From positions 4,393,357 through 4,457,356 of the forward strand of contig KB906767.1 in assembly GCA_000381625.1 (NCBI GenBank): DNA of 64,000 bases, written 5' to 3'. Made by a program: the position numbers and the translations under genes. The notes under the pieces are model-generated. The model did not search any database and was not told the DNA's origin. It was given only the letters and a program-made list of their open reading frames with translations. This document shows positions 1-8,945 of this stretch, one piece after another. How positions within the stretch are numbered: the first letter of the stretch is position 1; every line of letters begins with the position of its first letter. Source of the stretch: Bryobacterales bacterium KBS 96 (lineage in GTDB: Bacteria; Acidobacteriota; Terriglobia; Bryobacterales; Bryobacteraceae).

Positions 1-311
1 GTTCGCCCGACTGAAAACGAAGGAGCGGGGTTAAGGCCTAAATTGCCGAGCTGAGCCTACAAGGCCGGCCCACGCGATCAGCAGCAGCGTTAGCGAAGCC
101 TCCGAAAAGGTTCTGGGCCGACTCCCCGAAAAACCGGCGCTCCCATTCTACGCAAAACTGAAGACCTCGCGCCCCAACTGATTCCACCAGAGACCTGGAA
201 TAACGCCCCGAAGCGGTGGCTAAAGGCTTAACTCTGCGTTCGACTGGATGCTCTCTTCGTGCGGTTGTGAGAACGAGACCCATCCTGCCCATCAGCCGCT
301 ACCATCTCAAA
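1..311. other. Leading spacer, no gene recognised
   Basis: I see no convincing gene, RNA or repeat here. Short open frames on both strands have no family-like motif and no ribosome binding site. The plus-strand frame that opens at 216 belongs to the decarboxylase reading frame, but its conserved part starts only at the ATG at 312. Confidence 0.5.
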
Positions 312-1663
312 ATGAGAGCCTTGCTGAAATTGACGGCTGAGACGGCCGCGCGGTATCTGGAGAACCTCAAGGAACGCAGCGTAGCGCCGTCGCCGCAAGC
401 GCTGGAGCGACTCACCGAATTAGAGGAGCCCATGCCCGAACTGCCAACGGAAGCCGATAGAATTCTGGAAACGCTGGATCGTATCGGTGCGCCGGCAACC
501 ATGGCCATGGCCATGGCCGGACCTCGATACTTCGGGTTCGTGGTCGGTGGCTCGCTTCCGGCGGCCCTGGCGGCGAACTGGCTGGCCGGTGCATGGGATC
601 AATGCCCAGGCCTGTTCGCGGCCTCACCAATTGGTACTGTTCTGGAAGAGGTTTCGCTGCGCTGGTTATTGGACGTGTTGAAGCTTCCGGCGGATTGCGG
701 CGGAGCATTCGTTTACAGGCGCCACAATGGCTAACTTCACCGCCCTAGCGGCAGCACGGCATTCGGGTATTGACCAACGCGGGATGGGACGTGGAGGCCG
801 ACGGGTTGTTCGATGCACCCCCAATTACCGTCGTGGTTGGAGACGAGGCGCATCCGTCGCTGATCAAAGCGCTCGGAATGCTCGGCTTGGGGCGATCCCG
901 GATAAAGCGCATTCCAGTAGATCGTCAGGGTCGTATGCTCGCCAGTGAGATGCCGCCCCTAAACGGACCGGCGATCGTCTGCATGCAGGCGGGGAACGTG
1001 AACACGGGAGCGTTCGACCCGGCAGAGGAGATCTGCGCGCGGGCTCACTCCTCGGGAGCGTGGGTGCACATAGATGGTGCGTTCGGGTTGTGGGCTGCGG
1101 CGAGCCCGAGGTATGAGCGCCTAATAGAAGGCGCCGGCGGCGCCGATTCCTGGGCAACTGACGCACACAAGTGGCTGAATGTGCCGTACGACAGCGGTCT
1201 GGCATTCGTTAAAGACGCGGCGGCCTTGAAGGATGCTATGTCCCTGACAGCCGCATACCTGCCGCAGGGGGAGCATCGCGAGCCTTCGCAATATACGCCG
1301 GCGCTTTCCAGACGGGCGCGTGGTGTAGAGATCTGGGCAGCTCTGAAATCGCTAGGACCCACCGGTTTGGCGGATCTGATCGAACGGAACTGTTGCCTTG
1401 CGCGCCGTTTCGCCGAAGGGCTGCAGCGAGGCGACTGCGAGATTCTGAACGAAGTCGTTCTCAACCAAGTTTTGGTTTCGTTCGGCAATGATACCCGCAC
1501 TCGAGAAGTGATCGAACGGGTACAGCGCGATGGCACCTGCTGGTGTGGCCCGACAGAATGGCAGGGCCGAACGGCGATGCGCATCAGTGTATCGTCTTGG
1601 GCGACGCGTGATGAGGATGTAGAACGAAGCGTGGCTGCAATCTTACAAGCGTCAATCGTCTAG
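312..1663 (+). pseudogene. PLP-dependent decarboxylase/aminotransferase, broken by two frameshifts
   Basis: Read with two 1-nt deletions this is one protein of about 449 aa, the usual length of group II PLP-dependent decarboxylases (aromatic-L-amino-acid or glutamate decarboxylase-like). Frame 1 starts at ATG 312 and runs to about 713. An extra T in the run at 712-714 moves the frame, so the family motif TGATMAN is read only in the next frame. An extra G in the run at 765-767 moves it again, and the rest continues to 1663. The PLP lysine is in the motif DAHKW (Lys codon 1169-1171), with HIDGAFG upstream as the aspartate that contacts the ring nitrogen. All catalytic segments are kept, so decay is recent or the indels are sequencing errors; both lie in homopolymer runs. 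The substrate cannot be read from sequence. Confidence 0.75.
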
Positions 1664-2080
1664 CTTTACGGGTGAGACTACGAGCGGCCTATGTCGGTTC
1701 GGAACCACCTCCGCCGGCGGGCGTCCCCGTGCTAACTCTCTCTTCAACCGCACACCCTCAGCCTGAATGTGTGCCAGTTCCGCGCGGCGGGCCGCCACGG
1801 CGGCGCGGTTTGCATTTAGCTCGCCCCTCCGTTGCTCTTTCGCGGCCTCTGTGAACCTGCCGTGTTTCATATTGGCCGCACTGATCTTAGCCTTACCCTC
1901 CGCGGTACGGCAGCCCGCCAGCCCGCCGTGGAATCGGCATCGGGTGCGTCGCCCGGTCAGCGGATTGACCTCCGCCGGGCGCTGGCACGGAGTTCCGCGG
2001 CGTGTGCGGGCGAGACATCGCTGAACCTTTGAATCGGGACCCCATAGGATGCCACGCGTGCCGGTAAACACACCCTTCAC
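1652..2080 (-). CDS. HGG-motif small protein with Cys/His cluster, phage-associated family
   Basis: A 142-aa basic protein. Residues about 20-75 carry a Cys/His set (C-x9-C, then CRFHGG) followed by TAEGKAKISAANMKHGRF. This pattern, with an HGG motif then a KHG motif, is known from many uncharacterised proteins in prophages and mobile regions and could form a small zinc-binding fold. The C-terminal half is helical and rich in Ala, Arg and Glu. It overlaps the upstream gene by 4 nt (ATGA type), so the two are probably translated together. The stop end overlaps the decarboxylase pseudogene by 12 nt, consistent with later insertion of this pair. Function is unknown; a role in DNA packaging or binding is inference only. 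Confidence 0.6.
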   Translation of the reverse strand: MKGVFTGTRGILWGPDSKVQRCLARTRRGTPCQRPAEVNPLTGRRTRCRFHGGLAGCRTAEGKAKISAANMKHGRFTEAAKEQRRGELNANRAAVAARRAELAHIQAEGVRLKRELARGRPPAEVVPNRHRPLVVSPVKLDD

Positions 2081-2565
2081 TTGACGCTTCCGTTCGATCG
2101 CACTGTTTCCAGCGCAGCTTTCCGGCGTGCCATCTCGAGGGCCGGTTTAACACGTTTCTCCTTAAACTCCCATACCGCGCGGAGCCATTCATCGCATGCC
2201 AACTCGGCCTCGGAAATATCGTCATCGTTGGCGAGCACTGGTAAGTGACCATGTTCGGCCGCGAATTTCTCAATGGCCCCGGTGATCTCGTTCTGGAGTG
2301 GCTCGACAGCTTGCTTCTGAAATTTCCAGATCGTTGTGTGACTAACGCGCGGAACGGCCCAGGCGGCAACCTCGCGAGGAGTCTGGCCCGCATGGAGAGC
2401 ATCGGTGATCTCATCGATCGTCGGATGCATGTCAAGCTTGTTCGCGTAGCTATCGGGCATATACCGGGGATGTTTACTGTAAAGGGATCTTGTAAAACAT
2501 CGTGACACAAATCTAGGGAACATCATAGATTGGCGGAGGGAATTTGCCATGTCCTCGCCCTCCAT
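2077..2565 (-). CDS. Helix-turn-helix protein, possible terminase-small-subunit-like
   Basis: Up to 162 aa. Residues about 47-85 (DEITDALHAGQTPREVAAWA then VSHTTIWKF) have the shape of a helix-turn-helix as in phage small terminases or transposase-type DNA-binding domains. The C-terminal part is helical and charged. The start is unsure: Met codons occur at codons 1, 6 and 14-15, and later ones at MPDSY and MHPTI just before the HTH, so the first 35-45 residues may not be translated. Coupled to the HGG-motif gene by a 4-nt overlap. The pair sits beside a tRNA-Leu 3' fragment, which supports an origin in an integrated element. No integrase is seen nearby. Confidence 0.45.
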   Translation of the reverse strand: MEGEDMANSLRQSMMFPRFVSRCFTRSLYSKHPRYMPDSYANKLDMHPTIDEITDALHAGQTPREVAAWAVPRVSHTTIWKFQKQAVEPLQNEITGAIEKFAAEHGHLPVLANDDDISEAELACDEWLRAVWEFKEKRVKPALEMARRKAALETVRSNGSVK

Positions 2566-3083
2566 GCCAATGACCCGCAGATCGCCTGATCACTCCACAA
2601 ACTGCCGGGATATTCGCCGATTTGCTTGCTATCGGGCACCGTGCGGGGGCCGACGCCGCTCCTTTATTTGTCAATAGCCTCCGTTGGCTTGCAATTCCAA
2701 GAAATGCACGGCACTGGAACGCCGAGCGATGGGATGATCGAACTTCCATTACCCAATTCGTTACCCAATTGCAGCGGTTCCGCGCGGATTCCAGCGGTCT
2801 GCACATGGCCTAAGTTATTGATTTTGTGTCCTCCGGTCCGTTCGAGGATGCTCGCCACGGGACTCAAAATCCCGCGACCTTCACTGGTCATGTGGGTTCG
2901 ACCCCCACCTCCAGCACCAAATAATCACTTAGCCGATGCGGAAGAGTGCGTCTGAAGAGTGATTTTTATCGACTAGCCGCCACTTATTAAACGTCCAATA
3001 AACAAGAAAATTCTTAAAAATTGTTGAAGAAATGCGCGGAAAAGTCCGGTGAGAATTACTGTAATCGCGTTTACGTTCAACCA
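2566..3083. other. Intergenic region holding a tRNA fragment
   Basis: Apart from the tRNA-Leu 3' fragment at 2858-2919 I see nothing firm. The part from about 2920 to 3080 is AT-rich compared with the flanks and lies after the stop of the leftward beta-helix gene, so it could contain a terminator, but no stem followed by a T-tract is evident. Confidence 0.4.
2858..2919 (+). tRNA. 3' fragment of a tRNA-Leu (anticodon CAA), likely attachment-site scar
   Basis: The anticodon arm is perfect: CGGGA (2858-2862), loop CTCAAAA with anticodon CAA at 2865-2867, TCCCG (2870-2874). A variable arm follows, then the T arm GTGGG-TTCGACC-CCCAC (2892-2908), the acceptor 3' strand CTCCAGC (2909-2915), and ACCA (2916-2919). 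The expected 5' acceptor strand GCTGGAG and a D arm are absent upstream; similarity fades within the D-arm region near 2848. A tRNA gene lacking its 5' half but keeping anticodon-to-CCA is the usual footprint of tyrosine-recombinase integration at a tRNA 3' end. It is not a working tRNA as it stands. Confidence 0.65.
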
Positions 3084-6000
3084 CTATTTTGAGCCGCGTA
3101 CCTTCACTGCGAAGAGCGCATGATGGGCGAGAATGAACAGCGTGCGATGGTCGGCGCCGCCAAAGACAATGTCGATCGGACGCTCAGGCACGTCGATCCG
3201 GGCGATCTGCTTGCCCGAAGGCTTGTAGACGAAGACTTGTCCGTTCGCAACATACACGTTGCCGTCGGGACCGAGAGCGACGCTCTCGCCGCCGCGCTGG
3301 GCAAACGGCCGGAGATCGCCAAGCGTGCCATCGGCGCCAACTAACGCGCTATAGGTGACATCTTCCGACTCGCTGCTGACATAAATCCGGTGACCGGGAA
3401 CGGCGCTGACGAAGCCATAAGTGTCCAGATTATCGGAAAAGCGCCAGCCGGTATGGTCGGGTGGTCCCTGCTGGAAAACGCGCCCGGCGGGCAGGAAGAG
3501 ACTGCCATCGGGCGAGACGTATTCCTTTGCTTTCGGGGTCGAGACATCATGGGCGAACATGTCCGCCAAAGTTGGATAAGTGAACGTGTTGAAGTTGAGC
3601 TGGTCCTTAAATTCGCCATTGTTCCAGTAATTGACCGGTAGCAGAGCCAGCGCGCCTGGATGCGGCTTGCTCTCCAGCGGCGCAATCACCGTAAGCCGAT
3701 CTTTCGGCGATCCGGGATGGAAGGAATAGACAGTTCCCTCCGGACCGGCAGAAGAGAGCACCAGAAGGTTGCCCGCCTTATCAAAGGCCAGATTCACGGG
3801 ATCGAGCGGATTATCGCGTTCGATCGTGAGCCCTTCGGCCGGCGACCATCCATAGATGCGCTGTTCGTGATGATCGACGAAATAGAGCTTACCCGAAGCG
3901 TGCACCGCCGCGCCGGAAATGGAATAGAAACCATCTTCCAGCTTTCGGACCTGCGAGCCGCGTTCCAGCACTGCCGAGGCATCGGCGGGAGCGGGCTTGA
4001 CCGGTTCAGCAGGAATATCGAGCACGGCAAACTCCCGTTCCCGCACTTCCAGATGATGAGTCATGTCCTGGATCGCATTCTCGTAAGGAAATTTGCTGGC
4101 GCGCAAAAATGTGCCGCAGCCGTTTTCGTCGCAGGTAGCAAATCCGCTCTCGGCATTGATGTGGAGGTTGCGGAAATGAATGTTGCTGGAGTTGTAGAGG
4201 CGAACCGCGGCGGGGAAGAGCGCGCGGGAGCGTGTGACGCGATAACCATGATAATTGGCAACGGTGATGTTCTTCGACCAATCGAATTCCAGCGATAAGG
4301 ATTCCGGACTCTCGCCCGCCTCTTCCTCCGTCTGCGGCGCATTGATATCCCAGTTCTCCACGTGATCGAACTTGATCTCATTGCGCACGTGATGTTCGTT
4401 GGAAAGCTCATAAACGTGGCCGGGAGTTTTGGTGTCGGAGACATAGAATCCCGCCTGCGCGAATGTGTCCGGAGTCCAGATATTGGCGAACGTGCCGCCG
4501 CCGCCGTGCGTTATCCAAAGGCTGGGATATTGCCCATCCCACCGCTTGTGCAGATCGGGATCGGCGGTGTGGTTGTTGTTATAAGGATTCGTGCCGCTGC
4601 CATGCCCACCCAGGAAACGCACATCGTCCACCAGTGAATTTTCGCCCGCGCACCACAGAACGGCTACAGCGCGGGGATTGATGCCGCCGGTAAAAACCCC
4701 GAAGCCGCTGATGATGTTGGACCCACCGGAAGGAGCGGAGATCACGGCTCGCGGCGCGCCCAAGCCCTGATAGCCGAGCGTATTGTCGAGAAGATCGAAC
4801 TGGGTGAGGGTGGGATGGAGTCCGATCAGCACTGTGTCGGGCTTCAGTGCGAGCGTATCGCGGACAACGTAATGGCCGCTCGGAAAATAGAGCACCCGAT
4901 GCCCATCGATGGCCTTTTGGATCGCCGCGGTGTCATCGGTCTTGCCGTCTCCGGCGATACCGAGTGTGTGGACGTTCACCCAGTGTTCGGTAGGCGGCAA
5001 CGCGGGGATCGCCGGCGGTAGCGGCGCGGGCAGGGCATTCAGACGCGTGGCGTTGTAGAGCATTCCGATCGTCCCGGTCATCCCCTCGCCGGGCACGATG
5101 AGGCCATAGTTGAAATTCTTGATCCGGTAGATAGGACCCTTGCCGGATACCTTCTTGCCGCTTTCGCGGAGCAGGGCGAAGGCCGGCACATCCTTTAAAA
5201 CAGCGTTCTCGAAGCCGATCTCGGTGAGAGGACTCCTCTCATTGCTGATGATTACGGCGGGGCCGGATATATTCTCGAAACGGCCATCCTTGACCCATAA
5301 CTCGTCGGAATAGTGCGGATCGATGTCGATGGCAGTTGGCACATTGCGGAACGTGTCCCGAATCAGCGTGAGTCCTGCCTCATGCTCGCGAATTGCTGCT
5401 TCGCGCTGGCCCTCAAACACGGAATCGATGAGCGTGAACTGCCAGGCAGGCGAGGGTTTTTCCGTGAGAATGCCATAACGGCCGCCATAAAAGTGCAAAT
5501 CCTCGGCCTCGTTGCCGATCTGCGTGAGGGCGGCAAGGCCGGAACCGGTATGGAAGCTCATATGGCTGAGATAGGCATGTTGCGCGACATGGAAGCGGAT
5601 CGCGATCGCCGCGGGATTGCCGTTGCCGATCTCGAAATCGATATTGCTCATCGCCGAATAGAACGTGCCAGGATTGGCGTCCGCGATGGCACTATTGGGC
5701 GGCACGCTGCCCGGCGGTGGAAAGGGAACGTGCCAGTTGCGGCCACGTGGGCCAAAAGAGTGGCCGGGACGCGCGCCGGTGAACATCACCATAACGCCCA
5801 CGTCTTCCTGAAACCCGGGCGTGTTGTCCGCCAGCAGGAACATCGGGCGCGTTGCGCCATAACCGAAGATGCGCACGCCCGGCCATACATAGACCGTCCG
5901 CGTCAACCGGTAATGGCCCGAGGGCACAAACACAATTCCTTCGCGAGCGTTGCCTTCCGCCTTGTCGATAGCGGCTTGAATCGCGGCGCTGTCATCGGCC

Positions 6001-6155
6001 TTTCCGTCTCCGTGTACATCGAATTCGGGCGCCGTCAGGTAAACCGCCTTAGGATCGTCAAGCCGCGTGGTCATCACCGATGCGGCCGAGGCGACGGAAG
6101 AGGCGCCCAGCAACAGCGTGACGAGCAGCAGATTCATCTTTATAAATTTGTTCAT
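3084..6155 (-). CDS. Secreted double pectate-lyase-type beta-helix protein with C-terminal propeller
   Basis: A 1023-aa protein with a clear signal peptide (residues about 1-24, ending ASA). Two pectate-lyase-superfamily repeats begin with the same motif: FDVHGDGKADDSAAIQAAID near residue 45, and GIAGDGKTDDTAAIQKAID near residue 398. Each is followed by FVPSGHY or YFPSGHY and right-handed beta-helix sequence. Two tandem helices of this kind are known in GH55 beta-1,3-glucanases. Residues from about 730 on look different: repeated blades (LAFDKAGNLLVLSS, VALGPDGNVYVANG) like an NHL/SMP-30 (gluconolactonase-like) propeller. The protein is probably periplasmic or exported and acts on polysaccharide, but no catalytic residue can be assigned. 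It is followed on the same strand by no close gene; the esterase-like gene lies upstream. Confidence 0.75.
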   Translation of the reverse strand: MNKFIKMNLLLVTLLLGASSVASAASVMTTRLDDPKAVYLTAPEFDVHGDGKADDSAAIQAAIDKAEGNAREGIVFVPSGHYRLTRTVYVWPGVRIFGYGATRPMFLLADNTPGFQEDVGVMVMFTGARPGHSFGPRGRNWHVPFPPPGSVPPNSAIADANPGTFYSAMSNIDFEIGNGNPAAIAIRFHVAQHAYLSHMSFHTGSGLAALTQIGNEAEDLHFYGGRYGILTEKPSPAWQFTLIDSVFEGQREAAIREHEAGLTLIRDTFRNVPTAIDIDPHYSDELWVKDGRFENISGPAVIISNERSPLTEIGFENAVLKDVPAFALLRESGKKVSGKGPIYRIKNFNYGLIVPGEGMTGTIGMLYNATRLNALPAPLPPAIPALPPTEHWVNVHTLGIAGDGKTDDTAAIQKAIDGHRVLYFPSGHYVVRDTLALKPDTVLIGLHPTLTQFDLLDNTLGYQGLGAPRAVISAPSGGSNIISGFGVFTGGINPRAVAVLWCAGENSLVDDVRFLGGHGSGTNPYNNNHTADPDLHKRWDGQYPSLWITHGGGGTFANIWTPDTFAQAGFYVSDTKTPGHVYELSNEHHVRNEIKFDHVENWDINAPQTEEEAGESPESLSLEFDWSKNITVANYHGYRVTRSRALFPAAVRLYNSSNIHFRNLHINAESGFATCDENGCGTFLRASKFPYENAIQDMTHHLEVREREFAVLDIPAEPVKPAPADASAVLERGSQVRKLEDGFYSISGAAVHASGKLYFVDHHEQRIYGWSPAEGLTIERDNPLDPVNLAFDKAGNLLVLSSAGPEGTVYSFHPGSPKDRLTVIAPLESKPHPGALALLPVNYWNNGEFKDQLNFNTFTYPTLADMFAHDVSTPKAKEYVSPDGSLFLPAGRVFQQGPPDHTGWRFSDNLDTYGFVSAVPGHRIYVSSESEDVTYSALVGADGTLGDLRPFAQRGGESVALGPDGNVYVANGQVFVYKPSGKQIARIDVPERPIDIVFGGADHRTLFILAHHALFAVKVRGSK

Positions 6156-6353
6156 TGCCGGCCCCTTGGTTGTATATCACGAAGCGCCGAACCAAGAAGC
6201 CGGTTATGCCACTTCATCGGAAGTGCTTTCATGAGGTCGATCATTTGTCTGATCGTTAGAACCACAAAGCAGAGCGAAGGGAATGGCCAATTCTTAGAGG
6301 GGAGGCTACCGCGAGAGCGGCAGTCCGTTTTGTCGTGTGCGATCCCGGAGCAC

Positions 6354-7280
6354 CTACTTCGAAATTATCCCGATCGTCCGCAGCCAAGTCTCCACTAGCT
6401 GAGGCCATCGCGTTATCGGAAATTTCGTGGGGCGCAGGCCAAAGGCATGTTTGCCTTCCGCGTATAAATGCATTTCTACTGGAACCCCGGCGTTTTTCAG
6501 CGCAATGTAGTAAACCAGCGAGTTGTTGACGCTGTCTACGGGATCATTCTCAGCCTGCAGCAAAAAGGTAGGAGGCGTCTGGCGAGTGACAGCAACATCC
6601 GGATTCAATTCAAATTTCTTATAGGAGGAAAGCCAGAGATGCCCCGGATAAAGGGCTACCGCGAAATTCGGGCGGCAGCTCTCTCTATCGGCCGCATCCA
6701 CACTCGCATACGAACGTTTGTCAAAGTGTGTGCTGATATCTGTTACCAGATGCCCGCCTGCTGAGAACCCCAGCACGCCGATCTTGTGCGGATCGATATG
6801 GTACTCCGCGGCGTGGAAGCGGGCCAACCCCACTGTCCTCTGCGCATCTTCTAATGCCATCGGGGCTTTCGGATTCATCTGACACTTGCATTGTCCATCC
6901 CAATGCGGCCCTGTGTTCGGAACGCGGTACTTCAAGAGCACACACGTGATTCCCTTTGAAGTCAGCCAGTCGCAGACCTCCGTGCCTTCGAGATCGATCG
7001 CCAGGGCGAAATAGCCCCCGCCAGGAAACACGACTACCGCAGCCCCGGTATTCTTTCCCTTTGGCGAATAGACCGTCATCGTGGGTCGTGAGACGTTGTC
7101 GACCTCTCCCGGTTTTGTGGTTTCGGTGTTGGCTGGCGGGCCAAACTGCGCGTCAGGTGGAATACCTGGCCAGATCGGCGTTTGCGTGTGGCCCGGCGAT
7201 GGCTGCCAGCCACGCTTCTGGGCGAACAGACTGCTCGACGCAGACACAACACAGAGAGCAAAGATCAAAGATCTCATCAC
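6354..7280 (-). CDS. Secreted alpha/beta-hydrolase, acetyl (xylan) esterase-like
   Basis: 308 aa with a signal peptide (about 1-20, cut after LFA). The alpha/beta-hydrolase signature is complete: oxyanion-hole segment FPGGGY (85-90), nucleophile elbow GFSAGGH with Ser at about 173, acid Asp at about 246 (ENDPVD), and His at about 278 (GKHAFG). The family (BD-FAE / esterase-lipase group) removes acetyl or other acyl groups from plant polysaccharides. With the upstream-read neighbour being a beta-helix protein, a periplasmic role in deacetylating sugar polymers is a reasonable inference. Length is normal and no residue appears missing. Confidence 0.8.
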   Translation of the reverse strand: MMRSLIFALCVVSASSSLFAQKRGWQPSPGHTQTPIWPGIPPDAQFGPPANTETTKPGEVDNVSRPTMTVYSPKGKNTGAAVVVFPGGGYFALAIDLEGTEVCDWLTSKGITCVLLKYRVPNTGPHWDGQCKCQMNPKAPMALEDAQRTVGLARFHAAEYHIDPHKIGVLGFSAGGHLVTDISTHFDKRSYASVDAADRESCRPNFAVALYPGHLWLSSYKKFELNPDVAVTRQTPPTFLLQAENDPVDSVNNSLVYYIALKNAGVPVEMHLYAEGKHAFGLRPTKFPITRWPQLVETWLRTIGIISK

Positions 7281-7383
7281 AGTTCCACCGAGGCAGTATA
7301 CAGGGATCTATTTCCGGAATCGGATGTGTTTGGAAAGGCTCCAATTGCCCGCTGAGACAGGCACTTGGGTTCTGTAGGACGCT

Positions 7384-7662
7384 TTAGCGGGGCATGGCTT
7401 TTAGGCGATGTTGTCGCGACCCAGCACGGCGACGCCAGCGTGCCGTAAGAGTCCACATCAACAAAGCAGCAATCGACACTTGCGCAGCATCAATCGCCAG
7501 ATATCCCAAGCTAACCGCGAGCTCCCCGCTGATCCAACTGGCGGCCGCGCCACACCCTATGCTTAGGACAACGAATGCCCAGGCTCTCCAACGAAGCGTC
7601 GCAAGATGTGGAATCACTAGACCTATCACCACGCCGGCGACTACCGGAAAAATCTCGTTCAT
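7384..7662 (-). CDS. Small hydrophobic membrane protein
   Basis: 92 aa with three likely membrane segments: residues about 5-21, 27-45 and 52-72, followed by a basic tail (RWRRRAGSRQHR) that would sit in the cytoplasm. Upstream on its strand is an AAGGAGGAGAAAG-like purine run just before the ATG, a strong ribosome binding site. I do not recognise the family and no function can be proposed from its neighbours. Confidence 0.55.
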   Translation of the reverse strand: MNEIFPVVAGVVIGLVIPHLATLRWRAWAFVVLSIGCGAAASWISGELAVSLGYLAIDAAQVSIAALLMWTLTARWRRRAGSRQHRLKAMPR

Positions 7663-8204
7663 AGCTTTCTCCTCCTTTGCTGCAATCGACCGCTATGTTG
7701 AAACTCGTATTGCCTGAGCTTTTCCGTCCTCATCTTTATCATGATGATCCTATATCGCTCGCGATGTAATGCGGTGATCGACGGAAAGTGCCTGACGTGT
7801 AACCCGTGGCGGGAGAATAAGTGCATTACGATAGTACTATTCCTTTCTATGTCAGAGCGATGACATAGTCATTGATTGGTATGATTGTAAATGGGGTCAG
7901 GGGTTCCGAACGTAAATACAATGTCATTTATGTAAGCGTCGAGGCGCGCCTCGTCCTTGCAACTGACTTTTCGAGTTTCATTTGGCGGCCGGATGTATAT
8001 AGCCCGAACGCGTCATGGTTAGTGATATTGGTCCTCGCATGGATCTCTTCGTTAATTCGAGGACATAATAGGGGGCGTTCAGTAGCTGCTCCGAGATCCG
8101 TGGTGTTCTTCGCCATTGGCGAGCGGCAACTCGAACTGTGGAGTCGAGGCTACCGCTCGCCGACAGCGAAGCGAGATCGCCAGAGGCATTTGTAAACAAA
8201 GCCA
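7663..8204. other. Intergenic region, no gene recognised
   Basis: About 540 nt between two leftward genes. Weak open frames on both strands lack family motifs and ribosome binding sites. The first part upstream of 7662 presumably holds the promoter of the small membrane protein. Nothing else could be identified. Confidence 0.4.
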
Positions 8205-8651
8205 TTACTGAACTGGCTTGTGTTTCTGCTTGGCAACCAGCAAGGTGGTTTCTTCCGGTTTCTGGAAATTTCGAGCGAGTTCCCGCTCGACCTTGGAAAC
8301 CCTCAGTTGATCGCCTTGGTTCGTCCCTGGGTACCAAATATTCCTGAGGAAGTATTGATCCCCGTACCGGTCGAAGACTAACTTTGCCTCGTCACGGATT
8401 TTTGCCGACTCGGCCGGCAACGGTATCACGAACATCGCCGCGCCACTTTGCCTGCACCGGATAAGGAGCGGGCCCTGGTTGGCCTCGCTTGTGATGGTAT
8501 ACGTACCGGCCGCGAAGTGTTTATCCATCACGGTGAAATTGAACGGTACGTTTACAACTAAATTGTAGCCAGGCTGTGCGGCCAAGCTGGAAACACCTAA
8601 CATCACGCAGACGCCGAACGCTTTCGTGATGCGCAGAATTGAGTTTTTCAT
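8205..8651 (-). CDS. Exported small protein, Acidobacteria-type, paralogue of the gene at 21.4 kb
   Basis: 148 aa with a signal peptide (1-25, ending SLAAQ). The mature part starts with NVPFNFTVMDKHFAAGTYTI, then short beta strands. The gene at 21353-21766 has the same plan: signal peptide, YLPFEAHW, HAGKYTL, then strands ending in a family-like V-x-x. Such proteins are common and uncharacterised in Acidobacteriota. A small beta-sandwich or barrel in the periplasm is likely; function unknown. It stands alone. Confidence 0.65.
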   Translation of the reverse strand: MKNSILRITKAFGVCVMLGVSSLAAQPGYNLVVNVPFNFTVMDKHFAAGTYTITSEANQGPLLIRCRQSGAAMFVIPLPAESAKIRDEAKLVFDRYGDQYFLRNIWYPGTNQGDQLRVSKVERELARNFQKPEETTLLVAKQKHKPVQ

Positions 8652-8945
8652 GATTGGGTCCTTTTCAAAGAGCAGTTAGGGCGAGCCCAGAAGCGTGCGC
8701 TCGTCGACAGTTTTGGTGGAATTGGCGTTGTTGAAAACCAACTACTTCGCCACCGTGTAAATCGCCTTCCCGGAAGGCTGCACACTATGGCGCGGAGAAA
8801 ACTACGAAATGGGGACAAAACTGCGTTAAAATCTCCAGATAGCGAGAACGCCTGGAGGCCGGCTACGCCGCGAGTTATCGGGTAGTCGATGGATGGAAGT
8901 CAGACTTGTGGCTGGCTCACCGCCAAGCAGGGAGGAGGTGCTACC

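Noticed and set aside
2626-2955. Plus-strand open frame of 109 aa
   Set aside because: It runs across the tRNA-Leu fragment and has no ribosome binding site.
5313-6398. Plus-strand open frame of 361 aa
   Set aside because: Antisense to the beta-helix protein, no motif, and composition typical of a reverse-frame shadow in GC-rich DNA.
7872-8195. Plus-strand frame of 107 aa with a hydrophobic stretch
   Set aside because: No ribosome binding site or recognisable family; overlaps the end of nothing useful and composition is like intergenic DNA.
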